Source: Albula goreensis (lineage: Eukaryota > Chordata > Actinopteri > Albuliformes > Albulidae). From it: DNA of 64,000 bases. Numbering within the stretch: position 1 is the first letter of the stretch; each line of letters begins with the position of its first letter. Position numbers and translations under genes: made by a program. Below are positions 50,673 to 64,000 of the stretch, piece after piece. The notes below the pieces were generated by a model, which was given only the letters and a program-made list of their open reading frames with translations, had not been told where the DNA came from and did no database searches. Where the stretch lies: NCBI GenBank assembly GCA_022829145.1, contig CM040741.1:61503047-61567046 (forward strand), given 5' to 3'.

Positions 50673-53600
50673 CTGATAAAGGACACAGAGGAGGAGTGTG
50701 AACAACAGTGAAAAATAGCTGCAGCACCTTGCTGCCAACTGAGAACAAAAGCCTAGATTCAAGAAAATGCACCTAGTCTCTTAACAGGCTTATGCACTTC
50801 ATTCAAAAAGACTTTATATTACAGCATAACTTTCACTCAGCATGCCATACTTTATTACAAATTAGAAAATCTGTCCTTTGTTATATGTTCTTTCATTTAT
50901 AAAAAAAAAAAAAAGAATAGTATATAACTTTAAAGAGTCCATTTTGTGTGAATGGCACATGCCTTTCAATCTATATTTAATACAAAAGTACCCATAGTAC
51001 TTGTGACAGGATAACAAATTTCTGTTATCTTTGACAATAAGGAAGTGGTGAATTAAGTGGTCCAGTCGGAGGGTGAAACTATTCACAGCATAAACATTCC
51101 ACATATGCTTCATTATCATTAATGTGTACAGTTAAGAAATTAAAATCTTTAAAAAGATTCAGAAGTTTAAATTCCATCCCATTAATTTCACCCTTCACTA
51201 TGTGCATTTTACATCACAGTTGAGAAGTTATTGCTCTTGAGAGAACTAACACCCCACACTAACCGCAGTTGCAAGCGCAGGAGTTTCCCCTTGACAAACA
51301 GTTTGAAAATGCTTGACCCTCAGGTCGACAAAAGAAAACAACAACGACGAGAACAGATTTTCGTTATTTTAACTGTAATGTAGCCAGCTTTTCATTGGAT
51401 TTAGCATCCTACTGACCCCTGAGTTTTGAAACATCCTGAGATAGCTGAAAAACAGGATGTAGAAAAGAGACATTTCTGCTGATAAAGACCAAACACAGCC
51501 ACAAAGCCCTTCTGCCGAAGGTAACTTTCACAGGCAAACAGTTAAAACTACTAAAGAGTGGAAAATAAAAAGTAAAAAAAAAATAAAAAATCAGTGTTTA
51601 TTGGAAAGAGGGCATGCACACAAAAGCTTCTATTTTCCCCCCACAACACTCTGCAGACAATGGTAAATGAAAATGCTAAATTTTCCTCTCCTTCCCCTAG
51701 TCTTGAGGCAGCAATAAGCAACAGCCATGTCTGACAGCCATGGGCAGTTCATTACACCAATGGGGGACCAGCTAGACAGTAAATGGGCAATTGTACATCC
51801 AGAAGCAGAAGGAACAAATAGTTGGGAGATATCTCGCACAAGCAGACCAAGGAGTTTAACCTAACGCAGATCCCAGTCATAATACATAGATAGCAAATAT
51901 TTTATATTACTAAAATTGAAGTTAGTGGACTACATGTACTGAAACTACATGTACAGGCCAGAATTGGCATTGTTTGATATCTTCTGAAAAATCCTTCTTT
52001 CTTGGTAGACAAAACAGCTGCCACGAATGAATGTGGTTTCACTGGTGGGTGAACTATGAGCTACACAAGGCCAACAGTTAAGTGATGGTAGTGCTCTCTT
52101 TGACCACTTCCTGCCAGCCTTGTTCACCAACGCACAACTGACAAAATCCAATAACAAAAAGAAATCAATACCGCAGGAAATTAAACTGAGCTCTTGACTT
52201 TGTAGAAACAACCTGGGTTTTAATGACAGAACTGTGGTCACCTTCTGACTGGTCTGCCTTCACATTTTTCCATCTTGAGCTTGAGTCAAAGATTAAAATT
52301 TCATGAATTTTATTCAATCTATACAGCACAAAATTAAATGTAAGACTCTTTTCTCAAAGGACATCATGCAAGCTGACCATACTACCAAACAGTAAGCATT
52401 ACACTTTTAGAGCAGAAAACAAACAAAAAAACATATTAACATTACATTGCAATATTTAATTTTTCTTGTGGCAGTTCTATGCTTGCATTAAAATACAAAT
52501 AATCATTAAAAATATATTGTGAGTTACTGTTTTGTTTCAGTAAGGTTTGTGCATGGTAAATGTTTCACTGTAGAAATAAGGTGAAGAGCCTTTTTCAGAA
52601 AGACATCCTCTAACAAAAAGATCTGTGCACAGTCATGTTTTCACATTCTAGGTTTTGTTTGAAATACTGTGCCCCCATCGGCCACATTGAAATTTGCTTG
52701 GAGTGTGTGCTGTTGGTTCTGTTTTGCTCAAAAAGTCTTTTTTTGGTGCATTTTCATTTACTTTCTCCAGGTACAGCTGACCTTGGATCTGTTCCAGCAG
52801 CAGAGGCAAACGGAATTCTGCCCACCTAAAACATGCCAGCTGTTATTGCAGTTGACAAAGAGGTGCTAGTGATTTTCCTTTTTTAAATGAGTCTGCACTA
52901 CAGTAAACTATGCATACTGAAGGGGAGCAAATGGTTATGCTGCAGCTACTTTGCAAGCACATCTGACAGATGTTCTGTCTTTGATTACTGCTGCCATACT
53001 CAAATTTGAGTTAATTCTAGTTACTCAAGTCGGCAGCGGTAAAATTATACTCAATTAGCATTCGAGTGTAGTTCAATAACAATTCATATCATTAATCATT
53101 ATATAATTCATGTTCATTTGAAATTTGTTTACACAAATCTCATTTCAGAGGACCAAGGTTTCCATGTTTAGTAATTAGCTGCATAAATACTTGACTGAAT
53201 GAGGATTCACCAACAATGCAAGTATTTACACTGCCCAATATGTAATTCCTCCCTAGTTCAGTTCTCTGCCTGCACACTCCTGGCATTGACAAATCAATTG
53301 GCTTCTCCGCCTATACAAACACAGCTAGTTATTACAGAGCTCTACGCCCTCTCACAGTACATACTGCACACTATATGCTGCAGAATCAGCTCCCCCTTCT
53401 TTTGGAGTCACATCTGGAGACCTGTGCCACAGAGTTAATGTTCTCAATCTACCCTGGAAGCAGCACCTCAGCACTCCAGCCCTGCAAAACATGGTGAGCG
53501 AAAGCCAACAACAACTTCTCATTTTGCAACCCACCAGCTGGTGCAGGCAGACCTTCTCAGATCCACCCTTACCCCCACCCACAACTAAAGTTGTACCCGA

Positions 53601-56600
53601 CTCAGTCAAATTTTGCTGTTGAATTGGATTTGGCTGTTCCAATATGAAGGTTCCTCTATTTTTATCAATTGGCATAAGTTTCAGTGATGATTTCGACCAC
53701 ATTAACATTGTTAAATGCAACAGAGTCATATGAACATATTTTTGAGCATTTAAAAAAATCAATAAAAGACAGCTGTATATGATGCAAGATTTGAACTGCG
53801 GCCTATTTTTTATTTCACTTAAAACGTTAAAAACAACATGTTACTGAATAAACAAATTAAACAGTTTAAAATAAACTTGTTTAACCTTGTTGTGTTGAAC
53901 ATCCAAAGAATGAGTTTTTTAAAACACAGATCATGAACTGCGGCTTGCAAATCTTAAACCGTAAGTGTTTTATGTTTAAAAAGAAATAAAGGAGTAGCCT
54001 AGGCCTATCCTGTTGAATAATAGATGTCAGTTATTTCATAGCAGGCAATGCCTGTTATTGCAATGCACACTGACTGACAAAGAAAAAAACAGATCAACTT
54101 GAAGACGCCCTATCCAAAGCCACTGATGCATACAGGGGCACTGGGAACTCATAAACATACTAATTGCATGGATAATTCTATAGACGTGGGCATGTAGGAT
54201 TGATGTAACGTGAATGCACATGATGCACTTGTAAAAGGCCATTTATGTGCCACTGTGCCTGACTCCAGGCTACTGCCAGCACTACCAGGGTCCAGATTAG
54301 AGTTGTCCGTGATGCGGAGAAGATGGGCAGATCCTACGCATTTAAACAGATTTAGAACATCCTGGAAGAATAAATATGTCCGTAGAATGAAAGCAAAGGT
54401 AAATAATGTAAATAGTGTACATAATCAATGATTGCACACAGTCCCAAATGTCCACGGATGCTTCAGTTTGTAAGCAGTCAGTCGCTCATGAAGCAGACTC
54501 CTTTTAACACATTGGACATTGAGTTTTAAAGATCAAAAGCAATCAGCTGTGGTTGACGAGACCACCAATGGCAGACACTGCAAAAAGGCTAATTGTGTAA
54601 ACACAACTTGTTTCCCCTGCTAATATACATCTAGTTCACCTGTTTCATAGATTTTATCCCTTGTTTTCGTCGCTATGTGAACGTTGGTTTATCTTGATTG
54701 CCAACTCCCTCTCACCTTGAGTTTTTTTTTTGGCAGGCTGCCTAAATGTTCATACTTGCAGTTATTGCATGTCATTGTTAAATATCACCTCCCAAAGAAA
54801 AGAGTAAATGAGTCTGCCAGTTATGGCAAGGGAGTTTATGAACCTACTATATTCATATTTGCACAGCTGAGCTTTTCTGAAGAAATAATTTAATAATTAC
54901 TGTTTATGTTGGACTGTTTAGAATTATCAGTCACTTTTTGAACTTTCAACCCTTCAGAATATTGCATAACTGCAAATGGCCGCTGTAGAGAGCAGTGGTC
55001 TGTTGAACATCCCCCATGTCATTCTGGCCATTCTTTACATAGTCAAGGAGATACAGTTGAGGAACTGGCGTTCGCTAACACACCAGAACAGATTACAAAC
55101 ACTGACTACGTGTGGTGACAGAACAGGTTTCATTCTGGCTTAGAGAAAGATAAGCTTGCCTGAATATTTGCAACTGGTTACCAATTTTAACTATATGAAT
55201 GATGTAGCATATCTGTAACATGACCAAAAAAAGTTTTTTTTCTTTTTTAGGCTATACACAGACTAGCAGCCCTCTCCATCCATTTTTCAACAAATCTGAA
55301 ATGTCGGCTATAGTATGAAAAACACAGTCAAGAGTATAACTCAGATTATAAAGGCAAATGTATAGAAATACTGACAATTTGTATGCTATATCTACACAAC
55401 CCCACTTTTTTTCATCAGAGCAGAGATGGTGTTCAAAATGCTGCATCGGGATGAGCTTCATATTTCCCATATTTCTCAAAGGCAGAGAATGAAGAAAAAC
55501 AGGGCAAAAGAGAAACATGGTGCAAGCTACAGAACTGTAATTAGATCACATGCAAACCAGTTAGCAACCGCCTCAAAGTATCCTGTACAGCAGCGCTGAA
55601 ACTAACAGTCCCAGTGGTTGAACCTCAAGGAAATAAGATATCTGGCTCCAGGACACTCATCTTGCAGAAGAGCTGCCTTTTGTTTCTATCAGATTCAAGC
55701 TAAACGAACAGATAGGAGCTTCTGCTCCTCTTATCGGAAGCAAAAGGGGGAGGGGCTGCTTTGAATAACAGTGTTTCAACTCCAGACAGGATGCATCTGC
55801 TGTTTTGACACACAGCAGTGAGAGTGGGCCAGGAGCAATGCACACGTTCTATTTCAAGTGAGAAACACATGGGAGGTTGAACCCTGCCTCATTTCGAAAA
55901 AAATAATGGTATTACATTTTTGATCGTTCATCAAAAATTCTCTTTTTTTTGTGCATATCTACAACTGGGAGGATATGAGGCTTACAGCATGAGAAGAGTC
56001 TGTCAGATCAATTATACCCATACACAGAACAAACAACTCAATGCACAGGAACACACAGCAAACCTCAGAAGCAGATACTGATACAGGTCTGGGGGGCTTG
56101 GGGCCTGAAATGCATTTCTCATAGTTCTCCACTGATACACGCTACTTTGAAACTAATGTGCACCAGAGATATTCAGAGTGCAACCAAAAGATTTTCTCTG
56201 GGACAAAAAATACATCAGCACTTACTGAGAAAATCAGTCATTTATTAAGATCCCAACTTTGACTGAATTGTGAAACATTCCTTTAATCATCCCCCCACCC
56301 CACCCCGAATCTGGCTACATAATGTCATCTGCCACACACAAATCGTTAAGAACTTACAAATTCCAGCTAGCTCATTCCCAAGAAAATAGATGCTACATCC
56401 ATTGGGATGCTGGCGAATGCTCATCACAGTAAGATGTGCACGTCGAATTCAGATAATAAGTATAATGTGCTCTTTCAGAGCCGTCACATGACCAAACATG
56501 GATAATTTATGCATTGTGGGAGGCCAGTATCCAAATTGGGAAAACACCAACATGAAAATAAATGGCAGAAAAAATAGTGGAGAGCAATGAGTCATGGGTG

Positions 56601-56623
56601 CATGGCCCTTCCAGCTCCACAGG

Positions 56624-56800
56624 TCCTGGGGGTATTTCACGAAGCTGGATTACAGAATTATTTGGCTAGCTGTGAATTAAAATGAGTAAATATTTTGAAT
56701 TAAGTGAAATCTAATGGGATGACATCCTGAGCCATTTTTAAATATTTACTAAAGTTTGTCAGCCAACTCCTAAATCCTGTTTCAAGAAACAACCCCTGGA
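56624..56800. mobile_element. Fold-back MITE-like DNA element
   Basis: The ends form imperfect inverted repeats: TCCTGGGGGTATTTCACGAA from the left and TCCAGGGGTTGTTTCTTGAA from the right on the other strand. Both are followed by a GGATT block and a TTGGCT block. The whole folds into a hairpin of roughly 60-base arms. This layout is common among short non-autonomous transposons of teleosts. I see no clear target-site duplication, so the exact ends and the superfamily are uncertain. Confidence 0.55.
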
Positions 56801-59800
56801 CTTGCATGGTAAACTATAAGGATGCATACCATGGAAAAGCAAACAATGCATGTGAACTTGTTAGACCCTGTAAACTCAACTTTGTCCTTCTTTCAAAGCC
56901 TTTTCTGGGAAGCGTTTTGTGGGAAAAGTTTGCTTTCAAAGTTTAATTTTATATGGCACACATTAAAAGGTCTGGGATGGACTGATGAAGTCACCATAAC
57001 ATCGAACACCAAACAGCCTCAGCCGGTAAAAAGATATAAGGAGCAAAAGCTGACACAGAAAGTTGGGAAAGAGTTGCATTTGGAAACGTGACATGAGCTA
57101 CATTTACTGAAATTACTGAAATCTTTGCCGTTTTGGCTGAAATTCCATTTGAGGTAAGAACTAAATGTTTAAGGGAGACACAGTGGTAAAGAAGAGAACC
57201 AGTCACACGGTTACTTAAGTCTTTTGTCTTTGTTCTTTGAACACTGAGAAAAATCATAATGGTCAGATTTGACAAATAAGAGGATGTCTGATTCCACCCA
57301 GTGTCTTTAGAGGTGGTGCAATCAGTCTCTCATTCGTAATGTGTAGATTAGCTGTTTTTTGCAGTCTATTATGTTGCCTGCAACCTCCAACACCCCAATG
57401 TCATTTGTTCTTTTGTAACAAACAAAAAAAAATCTAATAAAAACGGCTTGCAATGCTGAATATTTACAGAGAGAAACAGTGACAGGCTGTCAGTGATTGT
57501 CACAAACATAATGAAAAAATCATGTACAATTCATCTTACATCTATCCCAAATGCTCAAATCTAGAGAATTATCAGTTCAGAGGTAGTGCACTGAACCATG
57601 TTATGAATACTGACAGCTCAATATGCATTTCTGCATTTTTCACTAAATCTAATATGGATCGCAGCCAAAATAAAACTGTGAACTGACAAAAACAACACCT
57701 GTATCATCATCAAACCCTTGCATGACAGATTATAATAAACAAATGAAGTAATGTGCCAAGCTATGTAGTTTGTAACAGAAATATGCCAAATTTTAAAAAA
57801 AATCTGTAATAGTTGTTCTAAAAACAAAACTGAAAACTCAGAACTAAGTGCAAAAAGAACATGTATTTACTGTAGTTCTACCATTTTTTGTACAAGACTG
57901 AGTTCAACACTTCATTTAAATTTAGTTTAATCCCCCTCCCCAAACATACAATATTTTTACCAGATGAGGTGACACTTAGCTGCAAGCACTGCATTTTAAT
58001 TTCATGGTTAATATTGGGAATAGTAACACATTTTTAACATATGACCAATGCTGTACACAGAAAGCATGAAAGCTTTTCAATTCCTCGACTAGTTTTGCAG
58101 TACACAGGCCTAATGATTTCAGCTGAGGAAAAAAATACCATAAAAATCCCATTAGCACAGTGCAGATCAACAGAAAATTTATTTGCAACCACCTTCTTTT
58201 GCCTTGTTGTTAAAAATGCTCTCTGCCTTTGAGAGGCCTGGAATCCATTCCCTCTCTGGAAATTTCACGCAACTAATCCCTACACCAAGTTCTGATCTCT
58301 GTCGTAGCATCCGAGGTTACGATTCTGCAAATGATGGACGATAATGGCAAACTGTGCCATGAATCTCAAGGCTTAAGTCTGCCTCCAGATTTATTTTCTT
58401 GTAGTTAGACTACTGAAAGAATGTGATGACTTCTTGCTGGCTGTGTTTTATGGCCATCTACTTAAATGCTGGTTTTCCCTTCCTGTCTGTGACCAGCAGT
58501 GTTCGTTTTTTTAAACTGATTTTTTTTTTTCCAGAGCAAAGGACACATGAGTATCTTGTGGATTCAAACATGCTGCCAATACTGGTTACAACAGGTTCCT
58601 ATACTGATGTAGTATACAACATCCCACAGGGTGCATATTTCACATGTATCTTGCCACTAAATTATATCTGTAACATATTTTGTGAGAAAATAAAAGAAAG
58701 CAGTCCAGAACATATCAAACTCGGTCTTAGGTAGTGATCTGTAGCAACTAGTACTATGACAGGTGGCATGGGAGAGCTATGCTTAGCATTGAAACTCAAA
58801 GCCACAGAAAAACACCACACTGGCAAAATAGTGGTTATAATTTTAGATAGAATAAGGTACAGAATGTAAGGCCGTTTTTCTCTATTTTAAGATTTTCAGC
58901 ACAGCTGCATGACGTTTTTATTATTCCAGTCACATCCCACCTATGACCAATTAAGGAGCATAAATGGGTGCTTTAGACCGATATGAGGATTTCTATTGGC
59001 TGTCTGTCTTCATAACAACCAAGTTGGTGATTTTCTTACACAAAAGGTAACAATTTCCTCCATAATAGGTCCTAATGGATCAACATACAGATTCACTCCA
59101 AGACACACTGCTCGTAGGAGCCACTGGTATGTAGAAACACAATGAAAAAATTTCAGCTATTATAAACAAAGTGTAGCTGCAGTGAAACTGAGATAATGCA
59201 GCAGGCTTGTGTAAATATAAGCCAAATACATTAGATTTGCCTCTCATAAAAAGATCAACTGCCTTCACTTAACTTGCTGAATAGTTTTGTGATGAAGTTC
59301 ATCTCAAAATGCATACATTTTGAAGACTACAATTATTTTTACTGGTGGGGACAATAGCATTGGTGTAACACTAAATCCACTGTATCAGTGTCCCCATGCT
59401 GGCCAACAAAACCATGCCTTTAGTGTCCGTCACACTGGTCAGGCGGAAATCACACCACATGACTGGCACAGAATTATTTCTCCTCCTCTTTATTTGAGAA
59501 CAAAACTGGCATGCGAACACAGAATGATCTGTGCCAAGGGTTTAGCCTGTAGTGCTGGAGGCTAGGAGGTTAGGGACTTGAGCACTTTACCAATTTATGA
59601 GAACATAAGTACTAGCTCCACACCGCAGGTTCTAGGGCTTATAAATAAATGGGAGGCTTATGTTGCTCTCACCCTCAGGGAAACAACTACACTGCTGTGT
59701 TTAATACTTTCTTGATAGACATCGAGGCCTGATGGTAACAATGAGATGATAATGTGTTGATGACAACTATGCAAGTATTGACTCCTTATAAGGTACAAAG

Positions 59801-61462
59801 CAAATTAATGCTGAAATTATCTACTAATAAACGTCTTCCCAAAGCTTAGCAATCAAAACTCTGTTTTCTCGAGAGGGAAGTGTAGCGGAGGACAGAAGAG
59901 TAATAGCACTCTGGAGCAAATCTTGAAACAAGTGAATGTGTTAAAGGGACTTTATTTAAACAGCTCACTAATGGATTAGCATGTGCAAGCCTGGGGCAGT
60001 CCTCCACATAACCCACTGGGTTTGAGCAAGTTTTCACATAGTGATGAAATGTGCAATGATCGTGAGACAATAACTCAGCTCTACAGCAACAAAAAAACCC
60101 TGGTGTTCACAAATTCTAAAATAAACATTGTTTACAACATCAGAAAAAAAGAAATAAGAAAAAAAGACCGAGATGAACTGCGGCCCACCTATTAAGATGT
60201 TATGTTGACAGTGAGAGAGAGTGCCGCGAGACTTATCTTTTCGCTCCACCAACCGTTCGCTCTTTGCTCCCTCCTGCCACCGCGGCTAACCCTTCTCCCT
60301 CAAGCAGTCGCTCCCCTGCGATGTCCCCAATGGGTCACTCGCAAAACAACACGTTCGACATGTTAGCTCCGTTACCATGGGGACTTCATTTAGTCAGCGA
60401 CCTCTCTCTCCACGGCAGTGTTGACGGGGTTAGCATCCCTCTCTTCAAACAGGCATGGATATTATAATCCCAAGACTATACCCACAGGTTTTGCCCTTAT
60501 ATAACTCAAGCAATTTAGCAGATACAAATGCATCCCCAACTACAATACTTAGCTTCTCTATTTACATGGCCAAAGCAGGGTAACAGAAATATGGAAATGA
60601 TATTACACCAGCATGGCTTTATGTTGCACTTAGCCCATAAAGCATTTTATAGTAACCTAAACCAATGTAAGACAGAGGCACAAATGTATGCTTGACCTGA
60701 AGTGAGAGTATACGACAATTCTTTTCAAAGGCATAAGAGATCAGCATAACACACATAAACCATATGATACAGTGAGTATTCACCCTCAGGATTACAGTAA
60801 TTGACAGTAATGCCTGTGGGTGAATAGCTTTCCTCCTTGAACACAACAAACATGCATCCATAATTAGGTTACTACATTACATGAGGTCTGTTGCTGAATT
60901 ACAGGCTAGGTAACAGTTATTAATTTGTATGAAGCAAAAAGGAGCAACCATTCAATAGGAGTAGTGTCAGTATATACAGGGTAACAGCTAGGCAAGCACC
61001 AACAAGCATGGCTGCCTCTGTTCCTATGGGAGTAATTTAGCCAGATAAATTACAGATTATTAATTGAACAAATTGAGGACTACAAAGATAAGCCACACAA
61101 AGAGATTTACAATGTTGCTGTTGCCATTGTTGCTGACTGGATTCGGTTAAACTAACTGATGTCGACAGAAAACTTACCTGAAGATGTCAAATAAGTATTG
61201 AGTAAAGAGCATTGCTGTAGTTATTCCTATTATTTATGTTTTGTCTAATCTAATTGTATGTTATTACCAAAGAAATTGATTCAAAAAGTAAATTCACTTG
61301 GGTTAATGACAAAATTCTGAATGGATCCAAGACTATTTGAATTTACCATGTATGGAAAACTGCGATTCAAAGCTGTTATTCAAATCTATTAGTCGTGCAA
61401 ATAAAATCTCTACCTTTTTATTTTCAAACAAAAATAGTGGTTCTGGAACTGTTTTTCCAGTA

Positions 61463-61780
61463 CAGGATGAGTATCCCTTATCCAAAATGCCTGGGACCAG
61501 AAGTGTTTCGGGTTTTGAAGTTTTTCGGATTTTGGAACATTTGCATATACAGCCACATCCGATTCCATTCTGATAACTAAAATGGATAAGTCAGATATTT
61601 TTTTGCCAGGATATTGTTTTTTTTTTTTTTTTTAAATTTATGCAGCATTTGTTTTTGGTCATATGTATGGATGGCCGTAAGTCGCCTAGCTCAGGTGTGG
61701 AATTTTCCACTTGTGGTGTCATGTTGGCGCTCAAAAAGTTTAGGAGCATTTCATATTTTGGATTAGGAATGCTCATCCTG
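61463..61780. mobile_element. Tigger-like non-autonomous DNA transposon
   Basis: A 318-bp element with inverted ends: CAGGATGAGTATCCCTTATC on the left and, read inward from the right, CAGGATGAGCATTCCTAATC, both followed by CAAAAT. It is flanked by TA on both sides (61461-61462 and 61781-61782), the target duplication of Tc1/mariner-type elements. The interior contains GGGACCAGAAGTGTTTCGG and TGTGGAATTTTCCACTTGTG, which I remember from a mammalian Tigger MITE group (MER44/Tigger7-like; name from memory). It has no transposase and carries an internal T-run. Confidence 0.82.
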
Positions 61781-62289
61781 TACTTCATTTGAATACTGCT
61801 ATACACAATGCCATGTGCAAGTGCTGAAACAATTCAGAGATGAAATGGCACAAATTCACCAGTTACATTCTGTTTACAAAGCAAATGGGAGGTAGAGACC
61901 ATCCACCACTCTCCTCCAATTTAAGAGAAACAGAGCATAACAAGCTGAATCAGCAGTGTATAGTCCTCCCAATTTGAGCAGGTGAACAATATTTATAAGA
62001 ACTTCTTATCACAATGCACAACACATCCATTAATTTCTATATTTGGATGGGAAAAATGAGAACAAGAAAAGTAACTGGGATTTCTCAGAACCAAACATAA
62101 AATTTTGCCTTAGAGGTTCTGATGTTATAATGATACACAAAAATATCTCCTTTTTGATCTACTAATATTAATTAATGTAATGACTGCAGTAATACCACAG
62201 AGTATTGTTGGCTCTGCTAAACCAGCATTTGCCACTGGTCTTCAATTTGAGGACATTTCCTAAGTTGACTGTACAGTTTACATTATCTT

Positions 62290-62501
62290 ATTTACTTCTT
62301 ATTTATTTAATTACTTTTATCCAAAGTGACTTACAGTTGATTGTGCTGGCTGGGGGCCAATGCCTCCTGGGAGCAATATGGGGTAAGGGCCTTGCTCAAG
62401 GACCCAACAGCAATGGTGTTCTTGCTGTGGCTGGACTGGGGCTTGAACCGCCAATCTCAGGGGTCTCAGTCATTTACTTTAGCCACTAGACTACAGGCTT
62501 C
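62290..62501 (-). mobile_element. tRNA-derived SINE, copy 2
   Basis: Read on the minus strand this begins GAAGCCTGTAGTCTAGTGGC, contains GGCGGTTCAAGCCCC (an intact B box) and a TTGAGCAAGGCCCTTACC block, and ends with TGTAAGTCACTTTGGATAAA, the L2-type tail. It is the same family as the element at 18533-18746 but closer to a functional promoter sequence. Both copies give an antisense open frame with the shared peptide KGLAQG-NS-GVLAV, a by-product of the SINE and not a gene. Confidence 0.87.
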
Positions 62502-64000
62502 CCCATTATAAAGATATACTCATGAGAATATAACGGAGCTCCTTATTATTTTTAAGGAGCCAACCTTTATGATGTCATACTGTTCTCAGGAGAGCAGGCA
62601 CCTTCCCAGTCCCACAGCATTAGCATCATAGGTACGCTTGCTTACAGAGGCAAATATTAATTCCATAGTTTAACCCTTAACTGTGAACCACAGATTCTCG
62701 GCCTCGCTGTTCCCAACCATGGCCAGAGGCTCCATTGGCGAGGCAAAAATTGGCCAGACTCGCCAGGGGCAGGTGCTGCGGTGTGATCACTCAGTTAGGT
62801 TGAACATTCAGGTAGGGAAAAAAAGGGAATAATCAGGGATTCAAATTAACTGTGAACCACAGAACAGTGCACATAAGGAAATCTGGGTGTATATGAAGGG
62901 GGAGAGGGCAGCTGTGTCACAGAGGGCTGTGTCACCTGGGAGGCCTCCTGGTGAGGGCACTGTCAATACAGAGTGATGTTTACAAAAAGAAGTTAAGACC
63001 TGTAAGGAAATGTAGTATTTATCATTTGTCAGCATTGCTGTGGTTCCATAATTCTCACATTTTTATGGTTTTAGTTATCAGTTGCACAACTCTTAGTTTT
63101 CCACGTGTTTCCACAGATGAACAGACAAAGTTGCTATCTTTGAAAAGACAAAGACTCTATCTTTCATGTCGATCGAAGGCCAAAGAGACCAATATTATAG
63201 CCACAGCAGCTTGCATGTTAGATACTTGAAAAACCAAGCTAAAGAATTTCTATGGGCAAACAATCTTTCCCAGAAAAACAATATATTTGTATTATTAAAA
63301 CAATGCATTACATAGCTAGTATGGCATAATGTTTCATCTACAGTTTGCAGATTCAAATGCAGACCATGCTTGAGGCAAATGCACTTGGTCATTTTTGGGA
63401 ACAGAGATTGGACTGCTTTTTTTGTTACCTATTTTTGCACAGTTAGCAGAAACAGTTTAACGAAAGTCAACAAACCAAAGTGCACTTGCCCAAAAGCATT
63501 GCCACTTCAGCAATCAAATCAAACTGGCAGTTTACATGCACGTGTGATAAATAACATCTTTAATTCATCATTTCCATATTCTGCCCTGAACAATTAAAAA
63601 AAGCATCTTTTCAGGTTTTCTGAATATACAAGCAGGCTCTGAAAAGTAATATTTCACAATGGTGGGAAACTGGGAGAGAGCAGACAGGTGGAAAAAGTGA
63701 AAGATTATCCCTGACCTCTGAACCCAAACTAGACAGCTAGACATATCAACTGATAACAGACATATTATACTCCTGATAACACCATCTGAACACGATCCTC
63801 TGATTTACATTTTAAAGTTACCTGGATGGTATTTATATCAACAGTCAGCCCTACCACATTTGTTTTTACTCATATAAAGCCTATAACCACGATGAAATAC
63901 ATTGCCAATCCATTCCCACTCATCTGGTCCTGGCAGATTTTACTCCCATAAACCCTTGCTGACTGTCAACGAAACCGGATTTCACTTTTTTACAGATCCC

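Larger units (their letters stand above)
50673..64000 (-). other. Intron upstream of exon 2 (partial, at least 13.3 kb)
   Basis: I find no minus-strand open frame resembling the short cytoplasmic tail and membrane anchor of mannosidase II, so the first coding exon probably lies beyond 64000. Contents: a fold-back DNA element (56624-56800), a Tigger-like transposon (61463-61780), a minus-strand SINE (62290-62501) and a GC-richer patch at 60220-60450 of unknown role. The rest is AT-rich and featureless to my reading. Confidence 0.78.

Noticed and set aside
50673..50762. Upstream extension with a Met and a hydrophobic stretch (LLFTLLLCVL) before exon 2
   Set aside because: It resembles a membrane anchor, but it lies upstream of a good acceptor, does not match the mannosidase II anchor, and the protein alignment changes exactly at the splice site.
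62205..62489. Open frame similar to the one at 18542-18760
   Set aside because: The shared peptide looked like a gene family, but both frames are the antisense of the same SINE.

Overview
This is a stretch of vertebrate, most likely ray-finned fish, nuclear DNA. It carries one protein-coding gene, split into exons on the minus strand. Eight exons with matching splice phases rebuild about 486 codons of Golgi alpha-mannosidase II (man2a1, glycoside hydrolase family 38). They run from the lumenal stem just after the missing membrane anchor to the middle of the catalytic domain. The fish assignment rests on introns full of tRNA-headed SINEs with L2-type tails, small fold-back DNA transposons and long CA/TG arrays, and on a MAN2A1-type rather than MAN2A2-type stem. 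The species cannot be named from the sequence.

Layout, in transcription order from high to low coordinates: 50673-64000 is intron upstream of the first visible exon, with the membrane-anchor exon presumably beyond 64000. Then come exon 2 (50406-50672), exon 3 (47352-47496), exon 4 (38340-38511), exon 5 (29125-29252), exon 6 (26100-26273), exon 7 (21141-21327), exon 8 (18823-19000) and exon 9 (17394-17599). From 1 to 17393 there is a very long intron in which I recognise no further exon. Exon numbers assume a single upstream coding exon. Residue numbers assume that exon encodes 45 residues, as in mammals. All sixteen splice sites are GT/AG and phases agree at every internal junction, so the gene looks intact here. 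The last zinc-ligand histidine (His-His-Asp motif) and the C-terminal half lie outside the window.

The rest, more than 95 percent, is intron. It holds two copies of one SINE family, a Tigger-like transposon with TA target duplication, a fold-back MITE, SINE/LINE fragments, microsatellites, poly-A/T tracts and GC-richer islands that may be regulatory. I found no second gene, RNA gene, CRISPR array or multi-gene system.

The most interesting signals are at splice sites and in structured DNA. Exon 4's acceptor follows about 158 transcript bases with no adenosine (a TG array), which forces a distant branch point. Exon 6's acceptor is present in three tandem copies. A near-perfect 30-bp inverted repeat lies in intron 4. 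A 318-bp Tigger-type element closely resembles a mammalian family. Two tracts have strong G-quadruplex potential.
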